DNA of 64,000 nt from Adineta ricciae (Eukaryota > Rotifera > Eurotatoria > Adinetida > Adinetidae). The notes beneath the pieces were generated by a model, which was not told the DNA's origin, ran no database searches, and was given only the letters and a program-made list of their open reading frames with translations. Numbering within the stretch: the stretch's first letter is position 1; each line of letters opens with the position of its first letter. This document shows, piece by piece, positions 41,778 to 50,786 of the stretch. The translations under genes and the position numbers were made by a program. The stretch covers positions 306,073-370,072 of the forward strand of contig CAJNOJ010000090.1 of NCBI GenBank assembly GCA_905250025.1. Direction: 5' to 3'.

Positions 41778-43483
41778 ATGTTAGCATATCACGATGCATC
41801 GGCTGCATTCAGCGGAATTCGTTCGGATAATCGTTCGTCGTATGACAAATACGGTCGGTATATAAATAATGGTCAGCAACACGAGCTTGATGAGTTAGAA
41901 GCATCGAAAACTCGGCAATGTTTAAAAAAAACAACCAAATTTCTCTTCTCACACATCGGTTTAGTGGGCTTAGTAGTGGTCTACGCCGTCGCTGGTGGAT
42001 TTCTCTTTCAACTACTAGAAGAACGTCAAGAAAAATACAATTGTCTCGAAGCTTATGGTGAACAAGTTGTTAAAATAACGAAACTTAAACAACAAATCGT
42101 CAGTTACATTCAACACAATACGACGGCAACAACAGGTTCGACAAGTGGAAAAGATAATGCTACAGTTGCACTGGTGAAGATTAGCACAATGTTGTACACA
42201 TATCGAGACTTCGTGATCTCAACAACTACGAAATATCGTTACTATGGTGATGATTGTTTATCAACAAACAAATGGACGTATGCGAACTCGTTACTGTTCG
42301 CCATTACAATCATAACAACAATTGGTTACGGAAATATAACGTAAGTCAAATCATGAGAAAACCCAGGAGATAAATTAAAAAGTTTTCTTGTCTTTTTCTA
42401 GACCGACAACATGTAAGTTGTATAGAAATTGGAAATAGCTGTAGAGAGATTCTATTTAGGGGAGGGGCAATTGTGCTGTATCTGCTACGCAACAATAGGT
42501 ATTCCAATCTTTCTCTTGTGTGTGGCAAATATAAGCGGTGTTCTCGGTGAGATGTTTCGTTTTATTTATGCGAAGATCATTTGCGCTCCGTGCAAGTTAA
42601 TGAAACGACGGAGTGCTGTGACACGTAAAGCGAAAGCAGAAGAAGAAAACGGTGTAGGTGCGAATCCTACCTCATGGCCAGCTCAAGATGATAATAAGAA
42701 AAATTCAGTGAAACGGCCAATGAATAACATGGGTGATGATGACGATTTCGTTGAAGATGAACAGCAATCGAATCAACGTGTTGCTGTACCATTAACTGTA
42801 ACAATGATTATCATTGCTGCCTACATTTGGATTGGTTCCGCCTTGTTTCATAATTTCGAGGGATGGTCAATGATACAAGCTGGATACTTTTGTTTTATTA
42901 CATTATGTAAGGCATTTGAGTAAATATCTAAAGCTAACAAAATCATTTCTTTTTTTTTTCTTTTCTAGCAACTATTGGTTTTGGTGATTTTGTAAGTCAA
43001 AGCAAACTTTGAATGTCAATGTTTTTCGAATATGAGCTTCTTTAGGTTCCTGGTCAACGGAAAGATGATCCGAATGCCGGTGCGAAACTTATCCTTGGAG
43101 CTATTTACGTCCTGTTCGGTATGGCTATTTTAGCCATGTGTTTCGATTTGATGCAAGAAGAAATCGTGGCCAAATTCCGTTGGATTGGGACAAAAGTTGG
43201 TATCATCGAGAAAGAAGACGAGATGAATACCCAAATAGATCATCTGTCAGAAACGAAAAATAAACGAAATTCCACCGTGTCTGTAGCAAACAGTGATCGT
43301 CAAACGGGAATGATGAGAAAACATACAACAATCGATGACAATGACTTGTCACGAGATCGTAGCTCGAGCTCGGCACGAAAAACAAGCCCGAGAAATAATA
43401 ACGCCCGTGTTCACCCATTGGACGACAATGCTGCGAACGAGGGCACCCTTCATCAACGTATCGCTCCTTCAAAATCAAACTGA
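41778..43483 (+). CDS. KCNK-like: Two-pore-domain (K2P) potassium channel
   Basis: Five exons: 41778-42340, 42402-42412, 42460-42906, 42969-42991, 43046-43483, all phase-consistent, 493 aa. K2P channels carry background K+ leak; two subunits of 4 TM and 2 P loops make one pore. Order: a polar N-terminus of about 55 residues; M1 (LVGLVVVYAVAGGFLFQLLE, including the G-x-F-Q-x-x-E family pattern); an extracellular cap helix with N-glycosylation-type Asn; P1 with the TTIGYGN filter; M2 (CYATIGIPIFLLCVANI); a basic/acidic cytosolic loop; M3 (MIIIAAYIWIGSALF); P2 with TIGFGDF; M4 (GAIYVLFGMAILAMCFDLMQEE); and a Ser/Arg-rich C-tail. Both filter regions are split by introns into tiny exons: 11 nt (TPTTW) and 23 nt (STIGFGDF). 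The start ATG 41778 lies 30 nt after a TTTTTAG acceptor. The subfamily (TWIK/TASK/TWK) is not determined. Confidence 0.94.
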
Positions 43484-43599
43484 GCTTAGTCAAACGTCAG
43501 CATATTTAATAAACAATCATTCACAGAACATTTCGCATATTTATTTCAGTCTCGCTTTCTCTTTGTGAACAGAATAACCTATTTTATTCCTTTTTAACA

Positions 43600-43605
43600 A
43601 ATAAA
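43600..43605 (+). terminator. Polyadenylation signal of the K2P gene
   Basis: AATAAA 117 nt after the channel stop codon. Confidence 0.6.
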
Positions 43606-44294
43606 GGTCGTTCTACTTTAACTACTGTATACCTTCGTTAATGGAGCGTCAAAATCACATACATGCAAACGATTTTCGAACTGACAAAAACTGATAGGTA
43701 CCTTTGCTACCTAAAATATAACAGGTGCATTTTTTATTTGAAAAATATCAAAACACACAGTCACGATGACATGCTTATCGTCGTTACCTACTGTGAACTT
43801 GCTCGATCGACTGATACCGTTTATGCGATTTAGAAGATTCTCAATGCATAAAACACCAATTTCTAAGAACAGGGTGTTCCTTTGTTCACAAAATGTACTG
43901 CGTTCTTGAACGAATCACGATCGACGGAGCAATATATCTATCAATTGAATTGTATTACAGCTGAATGGACTAATTGATAATACATTGCATAATAGAGCAC
44001 TAGTCATACTTTTCTCTACCGCGTAAGAGAACGCAAGTAATATTGCAGTCTACTAATGCTATTAGAGGGCATTTCGAACTTGAGCAATGTCCCAATCTAT
44101 GTGCCATTTTAGAGCTTGCCATTCGATTGCGAATTACCAAAGGAAGTTTGTTATTCAGGAACAAGTCATTAATTCTATTTTCTTTTTCGTAAACATTCAC
44201 GTTCACGGATTTATTACAACTATATATATATACATCGTGTGAGTCTACTACGACAAAAAAGATGAACAAAAGCTATATTTTTAATGAGAAGTGT
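43606..44294. other. Intergenic between convergent K2P and PSPH
   Basis: AT-rich 3' flanks of the two convergent genes; no supported coding sequence. Confidence 0.5.
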
Positions 44295-45095
44295 TCAGTT
44301 AGCTTCTATTTCAGTCGAGAATCTCTTTGTTGATATACGTTGATGATGAACATTCGCTGGAGCATGAGATGCAATTGTATCATGTCGAAATTCATCAATC
44401 AATTCATAGAATGAATTAACGAACCATGGTGCACCCTCGCGTACTTTTTCTCGCATGATATTTCCACCAAAACCAATGAAACCATCAGCATTTGCTTCCA
44501 TATCCGTAGCACCATCACCAATCATAATCAAGCGTTTGTAATTATACTTCTTCTTAAGATATTCTACGACTAGTCTTTTACCACCTGAATCAGAGGTCAT
44601 TTCGTTTTCATCAAAGCCGGCATAGGTACCATCAGCATTGAACAGTAGCTTATTGGCAAATACATTTGTAACCGGAATATCCAGTTGTGTAGCAACAGGA
44701 TCAACAATCGAATGAAAACCACCTGTGATTAGATAGACGGGAACTTGACGTTCGTGTAAGATGCTGATCAATTTACTAATTCCATCGGTTAACTCAGACG
44801 GATGATGAATAATAAAATCTTCTAAATTTGCGGTTGTTGGTCGAATAAGATTAAGACGAGCCTCCAATGCAGTGCGAAAACTCATGTTACCACCCATAGC
44901 ATTACGTGTGATAGCTTCGACTAACGCACCGACTTTCTGAAACTTTGCCAACTCGTCAATAGCTTCGTCAGTGCAAACAGTTGAATCAACATCAAAACAG
45001 ACACAATCAGCATTGAGCCATAGTTGACGTACTGATTGTTCGGTACTTAACGACTCGTCAGATGAGTTATTTTCGTTTAAATTGCCTTGCGTCAT
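44295..45095 (-). CDS. PSPH: Phosphoserine phosphatase
   Basis: A single coding exon of 266 aa from ATG 45095 to TGA 44297-44295. PSPH is the cytosolic HAD-superfamily enzyme for the last step of serine biosynthesis, hydrolysing L-3-phosphoserine to serine with Mg2+. Motif I is CFDVDSTVCTDEAIDELA, with the nucleophile and acid/base aspartates. The substrate-cap region follows (GGNMSFRTALEARLNLI). Motif II is YLITGGFHSIVDPVA, the motif III lysine lies in GGKRLVVEYLKKKY, and motif IV is MIGDGATDMEA. The region GFIGFGGNIMREKV is also characteristic. The N-terminal 30 residues are polar and longer than usual. An in-frame extension to 45149 exists, but an ATTCAG acceptor seven bases before ATG 45095 makes that the likely start, with an upstream leader spliced on. 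Confidence 0.97.
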   Translation of the reverse strand: MTQGNLNENNSSDESLSTEQSVRQLWLNADCVCFDVDSTVCTDEAIDELAKFQKVGALVEAITRNAMGGNMSFRTALEARLNLIRPTTANLEDFIIHHPSELTDGISKLISILHERQVPVYLITGGFHSIVDPVATQLDIPVTNVFANKLLFNADGTYAGFDENEMTSDSGGKRLVVEYLKKKYNYKRLIMIGDGATDMEANADGFIGFGGNIMREKVREGAPWFVNSFYELIDEFRHDTIASHAPANVHHQRISTKRFSTEIEAN

Positions 45096-45104
45096 TATGT
45101 GACT

Positions 45105-45556
45105 GAATAAATTACGAAGTAAAACGAATATATCAATATCTACGTCCACCTTACCTGTTGTGTATTATCGGATAGTGCGTAACTGTATGAAAATGAGAAA
45201 GAGCAATGAAAATAAAACAAATATTCTTCTTGCAATTGTCAACATGCAGAACGGACGAAGAGAGAGCGAGAGAAAAGGAAAAGAATAGTGCGGTTATTTA
45301 TGGACCAATCACTTTTTTATGATCATATGATGGTTGTTGTGTGCTAAGACATTGGATCATATTTTAAAGAAGACAAGAAAAAAGAAAACAAATTATGACC
45401 TTCATTTCACGGTCGTCAAGTTCTAGATGTTGCACTGACATGATCTATTATCAGTTTTTATTATCGGTCAAAGAATCGTTTTTCCTCTCGAATATTCACT
45501 TGATTCAAAACCAATCAACTAAAGAAAAACATCACATTCGATGCGTCAGTTTCTGT
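45105..45556. other. Intergenic, PSPH upstream and SETMAR 3' flank
   Basis: GA-rich patch near 45255-45285; no supported coding sequence. Confidence 0.5.
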
Positions 45557-46425
45557 TCAATCAGCTGATTGATACGGCATATAGCCAGTGCACTCTGAAC
45601 TGGAACAAAAGCATGGTTTAGAAAGTTTCTCGTCGACGATTGTACCATAACTGTAGGATAATTCTTCATTCGGTTGAATTTCCCGTCGAGTAAAAAATGC
45701 TAAACGTGGAGGTGTTGGTCGATCCACTCGAATCGGGATGATATGTAAGTTCGGGTCACAACTATGGTTGACAAAACGTGTCCAATTTCCGTAATGGCGT
45801 GCGTCAATAAATGTTTTTGTAATTGTTTGTAAATGATGTTCATTGTAAAGTAGTAAATAATTATGTTCGAACGTTTTTGTTAACTCAATTCGACGATGTG
45901 CTTCATGTTCTGAAAGAACTTCGCCGACGTATTCGCCAATATATGTTCCTGAACGAGGAATATGTTTATTAACTATAACACCGTAGCCTTTATTTGATGC
46001 TGAAATGATCGTCACGTTGTTTGATTGATCTTCTTGTTGACTAACACGGTTGTGACATGCTTCCAATGAACATTTGCATTCGGAATTACATTCGAATATC
46101 GGACTTGATTTGTTGGGATTTAAACAATGTGTGGAATCGTAATTGAGACCAAAGCGAGTTGCACATGAACAATTCAAACATGCATCTTCGATGGAGCAAG
46201 AACAACCTTCGTACTGTTCGTCATCTTCTTCATTAGTCGATTGAATCAAACAAGAATCGATATACTACATAGAAACGAATGAGAAATTTTTAATTTTGCT
46301 TTGTTTTATTTTTGAAAAAAGAATATCTTAACAGAAAGAAAAAGAACGTCTCCTACCACAAATGGTGTTTTATCGCTCAAAGTTGCTGCTGCTGTTATAG
46401 TTTGTTGCTCAATTGTAGTTATCAT
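45557..46425 (-). CDS. SETMAR-like: SETMAR-type SET-domain histone methyltransferase
   Basis: Two exons, 46425-46357 and 46264-45557 (phase 0), 258 aa. Pre-SET, SET and post-SET domains place it among SUV39-type lysine methyltransferases. The stretches FVNHSCDPNLHIIPIRVDR, FTRREIQPNEELSYSYG and KPCFCSSSECTGYMPY point specifically to SETMAR (which methylates H3K36/K4), without the Mariner transposase of primates. Zinc-binding pre-SET cysteines are visible (GCSCSIEDACLNCSCA, CLNPN, FECNSECKCSLEACHNRV). SET motifs include NKGYGVIVNKHIPRSGTYIGEYVGEVL and the catalytic/SAM-binding NHS and YSYG. Post-SET cysteines are C-x-C plus C. Its first ATG (46425-46423) overlaps by four bases (ATGA) the stop of an ORF beginning at 46763, so the true transcript structure is open. 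Confidence 0.9.
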
Positions 46426-46763
46426 AACGATGGAATGGTAAATGATATAGCTGTCAGATCATTCGTTCGAATCAACGCTGTTGGCATAGAACCAATGGAT
46501 GTTTGTAGATCTTGAACTAAGATTTGCGAGAAATTCGAATCTATACTAAGACAATGAGTGGCAGTTAGTGATGATTCACGATGAAAATCAAGTTCTATTG
46601 GCGAAATAGTTTTATTTTTTTGGAGATATTCAAGAACATTTAAGAAACGCGAGCGTAGTTCGGTACGTTTGTCTTGCTTAGAAGATGAGTTTTCTGGAGC
46701 TTGAGTCGTTAATGCATGACGATATGCAGCGAGACCGTCATCATCGTGATCAATATTTGACAT
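46422..46763 (-). CDS. Unrecognised 113-residue ORF overlapping the SETMAR-like start
   Basis: Starts at ATG 46763, directly after a TTTTATTGTAG acceptor, and stops at TGA 46424-46422, sharing ATGA with the SET gene start. The product is acidic and polar at the N-terminus. A helical middle (RSRFLNVLEYLQKNKTI) and a Ser/Thr-rich end follow. I recognise no domain. It may be the first cistron of a bicistronic unit, or the true N-terminus of the SET protein if an unrecognised intron shifts frame (for example GTTCAAGATC to CCAACAG, 40 nt), or an uORF. Composition looks coding. Confidence 0.5.
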   Translation of the reverse strand: MSNIDHDDDGLAAYRHALTTQAPENSSSKQDKRTELRSRFLNVLEYLQKNKTISPIELDFHRESSLTATHCLSIDSNFSQILVQDLQTSIGSMPTALIRTNDLTAISFTIPSL

Positions 46764-46765
46764 CT

Positions 46766-47056
46766 ACAATAAAAGATTATGGTTTTGTTAGGATCCGTGA
46801 TCGTCCGAAGTTATTGAAGAATCGAAGAAGAAAAAAGGATTGAAATTCCTTATTGCTTTTCGATCAAAAAAAACAAAATAACAACTGATGTTCAGAAAAG
46901 AAAAAGAAAACAAGCAGAAGAAAAGAACGAAGGACCGTCCATCTATAGTCTTGTAGATGGCGATCCTGACAGGTTCACTTATTAGAAAATATTTATTGTC
47001 TTCTTTTTATTAGATTAAAACTAATTAGCAAAGAAATGAAACTTGAATTTTCTTAT
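46766..47056. other. Short intergenic gap
   Basis: A-rich stretch between the SET-unit start and the 3' end of the EF-hand gene; no ORF. Confidence 0.5.
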
Positions 47057-47740
47057 TTAGTATTGATTCATTGGTGGTTGCTGATTTCCTCCCAAAATCA
47101 TACGTGAACATGCTTGCATATATTCATTGAAATCGAGAGCGCCTGACTGATTGATATCGAAGCGACGAAAAGTAGCTTCAGATTCGCGTTCAATATCCTG
47201 CCAAGTCATGTTAAGCAACGATGCGATGAAGAGTCTTCGAAAACTGTCACGATCAACGACACCATTTTGATTAGCGTAGTTGTTGAATTCGTACCGAAAA
47301 CGTTCAATTTCGGGAAGTGGAATACCAGTGGCATTCGAAATAGTCATATTATTTGCTTGTATCGATGAATTTTGATTGTTGGGAAACATCGCTGATGGCG
47401 GCGATGCGAAATAATTCGGCATCTGAGTAGCATTTCCAAACGGTGACGACTGTTGCATTGGTTGCTGTGGCATATATTGAGGATATGGCTGCTGCATGTA
47501 CTGCGGCGGCATTTGTTGTTGTTGTTGTTGTTGTACATATTGGGGTTGCTGCATGTATTGCACTGGTTGTTGCATATATTGAGCTGGCTGCTGTACATAT
47601 TGAGGTTGAGGGGCAAACTGTGGTTGAGGTGCAAACTGTGGTTGTGGTTGCTGTTGATAGACGGGCTGTTGTTGAACAGCTGGACCTTGTTTTGGAGCTT
47701 TTGAAAACAACGCTTTTACACGTTGCACGAAACCACTCAT
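47057..47740 (-). CDS. EF-hand protein with Gln/Pro-rich repetitive N-terminus
   Basis: Single exon, 227 aa. The N-terminus (MSGFVQRVKALFSKAPK) is basic and amphipathic, possibly membrane-associating. Residues about 20-110 are a Gln/Pro/Tyr/Met-rich tract built from degenerate repeats such as QFAPQP, QYVQQP and QYMQQP, including a run of seven glutamines. The C-terminal 85 residues carry an EF-hand pair. The first loop (YANQNGVVDRDSF) looks degenerate. The second (DINQSGALDFNEYM) has a canonical Asp-x-Asn-x-Ser-Gly ... Glu calcium loop, preceded by ESEATFRRF, reminiscent of neuronal-calcium-sensor-type pairs. I cannot name an orthologue. The repeat tract is prion-like in composition and probably disordered. 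The promoter lies in the gene-poor region to the right. Confidence 0.85.
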   Translation of the reverse strand: MSGFVQRVKALFSKAPKQGPAVQQQPVYQQQPQPQFAPQPQFAPQPQYVQQPAQYMQQPVQYMQQPQYVQQQQQQQMPPQYMQQPYPQYMPQQPMQQSSPFGNATQMPNYFASPPSAMFPNNQNSSIQANNMTISNATGIPLPEIERFRYEFNNYANQNGVVDRDSFRRLFIASLLNMTWQDIERESEATFRRFDINQSGALDFNEYMQACSRMILGGNQQPPMNQY

Positions 47741-48933
47741 GATTACTCTATCTCAGCGATAACTGTTTTATGTTGTGTACTACGATACAACCACGTGCTT
47801 ACTGATCTATGTAGGGATGAGTCTTTTTCGTCTATATTCAGGATATATCATCCGTAACATAAAAACAGATTGACTCTCATACATGGTTCAAGGTTAAACC
47901 TGCTCCTATGAAGCATTAGTTTCTCGATTTATGCACATCGGATGCTATAGATCAATGACGATTGATACCGAAAAGATGCGTCGCTTTCTTTCGTCATTGA
48001 TTGAAAAAATCTGCAACTTATCTTCAGCGTCACGCCACGAATGAATAATATCGTGATAAATGGTCACAATCTTCAACAAATAGTAAAATTCTATTTTGCG
48101 AACACATCAGTGGTGGCATCTATTATTAAATTTGAATATCTCAATAAGATCCTACTCATGTATCGATATCCTATAACTATGTATCTCACGAATTTTCATT
48201 CCACACCATAATTGATGAACTCTTGTGATGTTCAAAGCTATGATACTCGTCGTATAGATATCTTCGAATATCAGTGATATTTTGAAAAAGATGCGCTATT
48301 CTATAAATGAGAGGGAGGAGAAAGTAGTCCTCGTTTGTTCGAAATCAGTTTTCGACTGATAGATGGTCTTATCTGTAAGATTCTCTGTGGATATTCCCAT
48401 CATTATAGTATGTACATCTGGGCAAAGACTTGACCTAAGTAGTTAAAATAGTATTTGGAAATGTCAGGAAGGATTCTTGCATACAATATTTGAAATAACC
48501 AGACACTAACACATCATTCTAAGATTAGTTTTCATCAAAATCTCATGAAATTAATGCTCCTGTAATTGATATGCGCATTTAAGCTAATGCAGTTGCGAGG
48601 AAATTTGCTTATCCAAAGCTGCACTCACCCTCTTTTTAATTCTTCAGTCTCTCGACAACGGTAAAAATTCAATTTCAGCTAAGTTCCCACGATAGATGTC
48701 ATTAGTGAGGAGCATCTATACTATTGATAGGTTAAACGACAGGACTTTTCCGACCAAACATCGTACGGTCTATCTGTTCGCTCGTACTATATGGACTCAT
48801 CGATTGACATAGTTCACATAAATCAATTTGACTAGGACACAGTCAAATTAATAAAAGAATCTTACTTATTTACTTCATTGTTGAGAAAATATTGTGCTTA
48901 TTGAATCGTTTCACGCTTGCTTCGTCGTATTTT
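47741..48933. other. Intergenic between divergent EF-hand gene and DDX49
   Basis: About 1.2 kb of AT-rich sequence with no supported ORF; presumed promoters of the divergent genes. Confidence 0.5.
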
Positions 48934-48943
48934 TAGAGGAAAT

Positions 48944-50731
48944 ATGAGCGATAGTGAAGAAGAAACGTCATTACGGAAAGACTATGTTGAGTCATCCACG
49001 TTTGACTCATTACCAGTGAAGAAATGGTTGAAAGATCAATGTCGTTTACTTGGTTTTGAACATCCGACACCCGTTCAACAAGCATGTATTCAGCCTATTC
49101 TTGAAGGTACATATCTCTCGTCGTCATCTTTCCACGAATAATTCTTATTTTCTCCATAGGCCAAGACATTTTAGCATGTGCTAAAACCGGCTCTGGTAAA
49201 ACAGCAGCGTTCGCTTTACCTATCCTCGATGTACTCAGTGAAGATATCTATGGTATTTTCGCACTTGTTCTCACACCGACACGGTAAGTCTCATGTAGAA
49301 ATAAACAACTATACCTATGACTATTCGTTTCATTAGAGAATTAGCATATCAAATTGCCGATCAATTCCGTGTTTTTGGTAAACCGCTTGGTTTGAAAGAT
49401 TGTGTCATTACTGGTGGAATGGGTAAATGAATGAATCATATTTTAGTATCTCTAATGTAATTTCATAATCAATAGATATGATGATTCAAAATTCTTCTCT
49501 AACCGAAAGCCCACACATTGTTATTGCCACACCAGGTCGACTTGCTGATCATATTGAGAGTGGTACTGAATTTTCTTTGAGTAAGATTAAATTTCTTGTA
49601 AGAAAAGTTGTTTCCGAAGAAGACAGATTCTTACAATATTGGTACTTGCTTAGGTACTCGATGAAGCCGATCGTTTGCTAGAAGATAACTTTGGCAAACA
49701 ATTGCAAACGATCTTTTCTATTCTACCAAAACAACGACAAACACTTCTCTTCAGTGCAACCATAACTGATACAATTAAACAAGTTCAATCCATATCCGAA
49801 CGTAAACCATTTCTTTTCGATGGAAATCTCTTGTAAGAAAGTTTCGAATTTTCAATTGTCTTTGCTAAAGTCAATCGTTATTCATTAGACATCAACCAGC
49901 TGATAAATTGGATCAATATTATTTATTGGTGCCGGCTAATGTCAAGGATGCCTATCTCTTTCATCTACTATCATTATATCACGGTAGCAATGATGACGAG
50001 GAAGATGAGAAAGGAAGAAGTAAAACGAAGAAATACAGTAAATCAACGATAGTTTTTACCAATACATGTCGAGACTGTCAGATCCTCTCGATGATGTGTC
50101 GGAAATTTCACATGCCATCCGTAGAAATTCATTCGCTAATGAAACAACGACAACGCATAGCGTCATTGGCAAAATTTAAGTCACTTCAAGTTCCAATCTT
50201 GTTCGCTACCGATGTCGCATCACGGTAAACAACGAATTTCTGTTTGATGTTCTAATATTTCTTTCTGCAGAGGTCTGGACATTCCCAGTGTCGATCTAAT
50301 TATTAATCACAACGTGCCATTTGTACCAAAAGAATATGTACATCGAGTAGGACGAACAGCTCGTGCAGGTAAGCTGATTTATGTTTGCATTATTTGATTT
50401 TCTCCATTACTTTTAACTCTTAGGACGTTGCGGTACTGCAATAACGCTTGTAACACAGTATGACGTGAAATTGATGCATAAAATCGAAGATCGTGTTGGT
50501 AAACAATTAAATGAATATCGCGTGAAAGAAAAAGACGTGCTAAAATTGCTGGTTGAAGTCTCCATGACTCGAAGTCAAGTGGAAATTCAACTTGATGAAG
50601 AAGATTTTGGCGAAGCAGAAAAGATCAACAAGCGAAAACACCGTTTACTTCAACAAGAACTTTTAGCTGAAAGCAGTTCAGCTATTATTGAAGGAAAATC
50701 GAAGAAAAAACGAAACAAATCTGAAAAATAA
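48944..50731 (+). CDS. DDX49: DEAD-box RNA helicase DDX49 (yeast Dbp8)
   Basis: Start ATG 48944, seven bases after a TTTTTAG acceptor; about eight exons with small introns; stop 50729-50731. Dbp8/DDX49 is a nucleolar ATP-dependent helicase of the small-subunit processome for 18S rRNA maturation. Motifs in order: Q-motif region ([16 protein letters not shown]), Walker [15 protein letters not shown], Ia LTPTREL, Ib [13 protein letters not shown] ([17 protein letters not shown]), [51 protein letters not shown], then [20 protein letters not shown]. The [14 protein letters not shown] context and the short Lys-rich C-terminus are typical of DDX49. All catalytic motifs are intact. The following zinc-finger gene begins 55 nt downstream. 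Confidence 0.95.
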
Positions 50732-50740
50732 ATGCTCATG

Positions 50741-50759
50741 TTTTCTCTTTTGTTTTCAG
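50741..50759 (+). promoter_or_regulatory. Polypyrimidine tract and AG acceptor between DDX49 and zinc-finger gene
   Basis: A T/C-rich tract ending in TTTTCAG, starting 9 nt after the DDX49 stop and ending 27 nt before the next ATG. No cis donor can pair with it without skipping the DDX49 terminator, so it is best explained as a trans-splice acceptor for the downstream cistron. Confidence 0.55.
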
Positions 50760-50786
50760 ATATAAGAATAACAAGTTTAGCACAGA

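Noticed and set aside
47443..47742. Val/Ala- and Leu-rich ORFs on the plus strand, and a His/Asn-rich ORF on minus
   Set aside because: Shadow frames of the CAA/CAG-rich repeat of the EF-hand protein.
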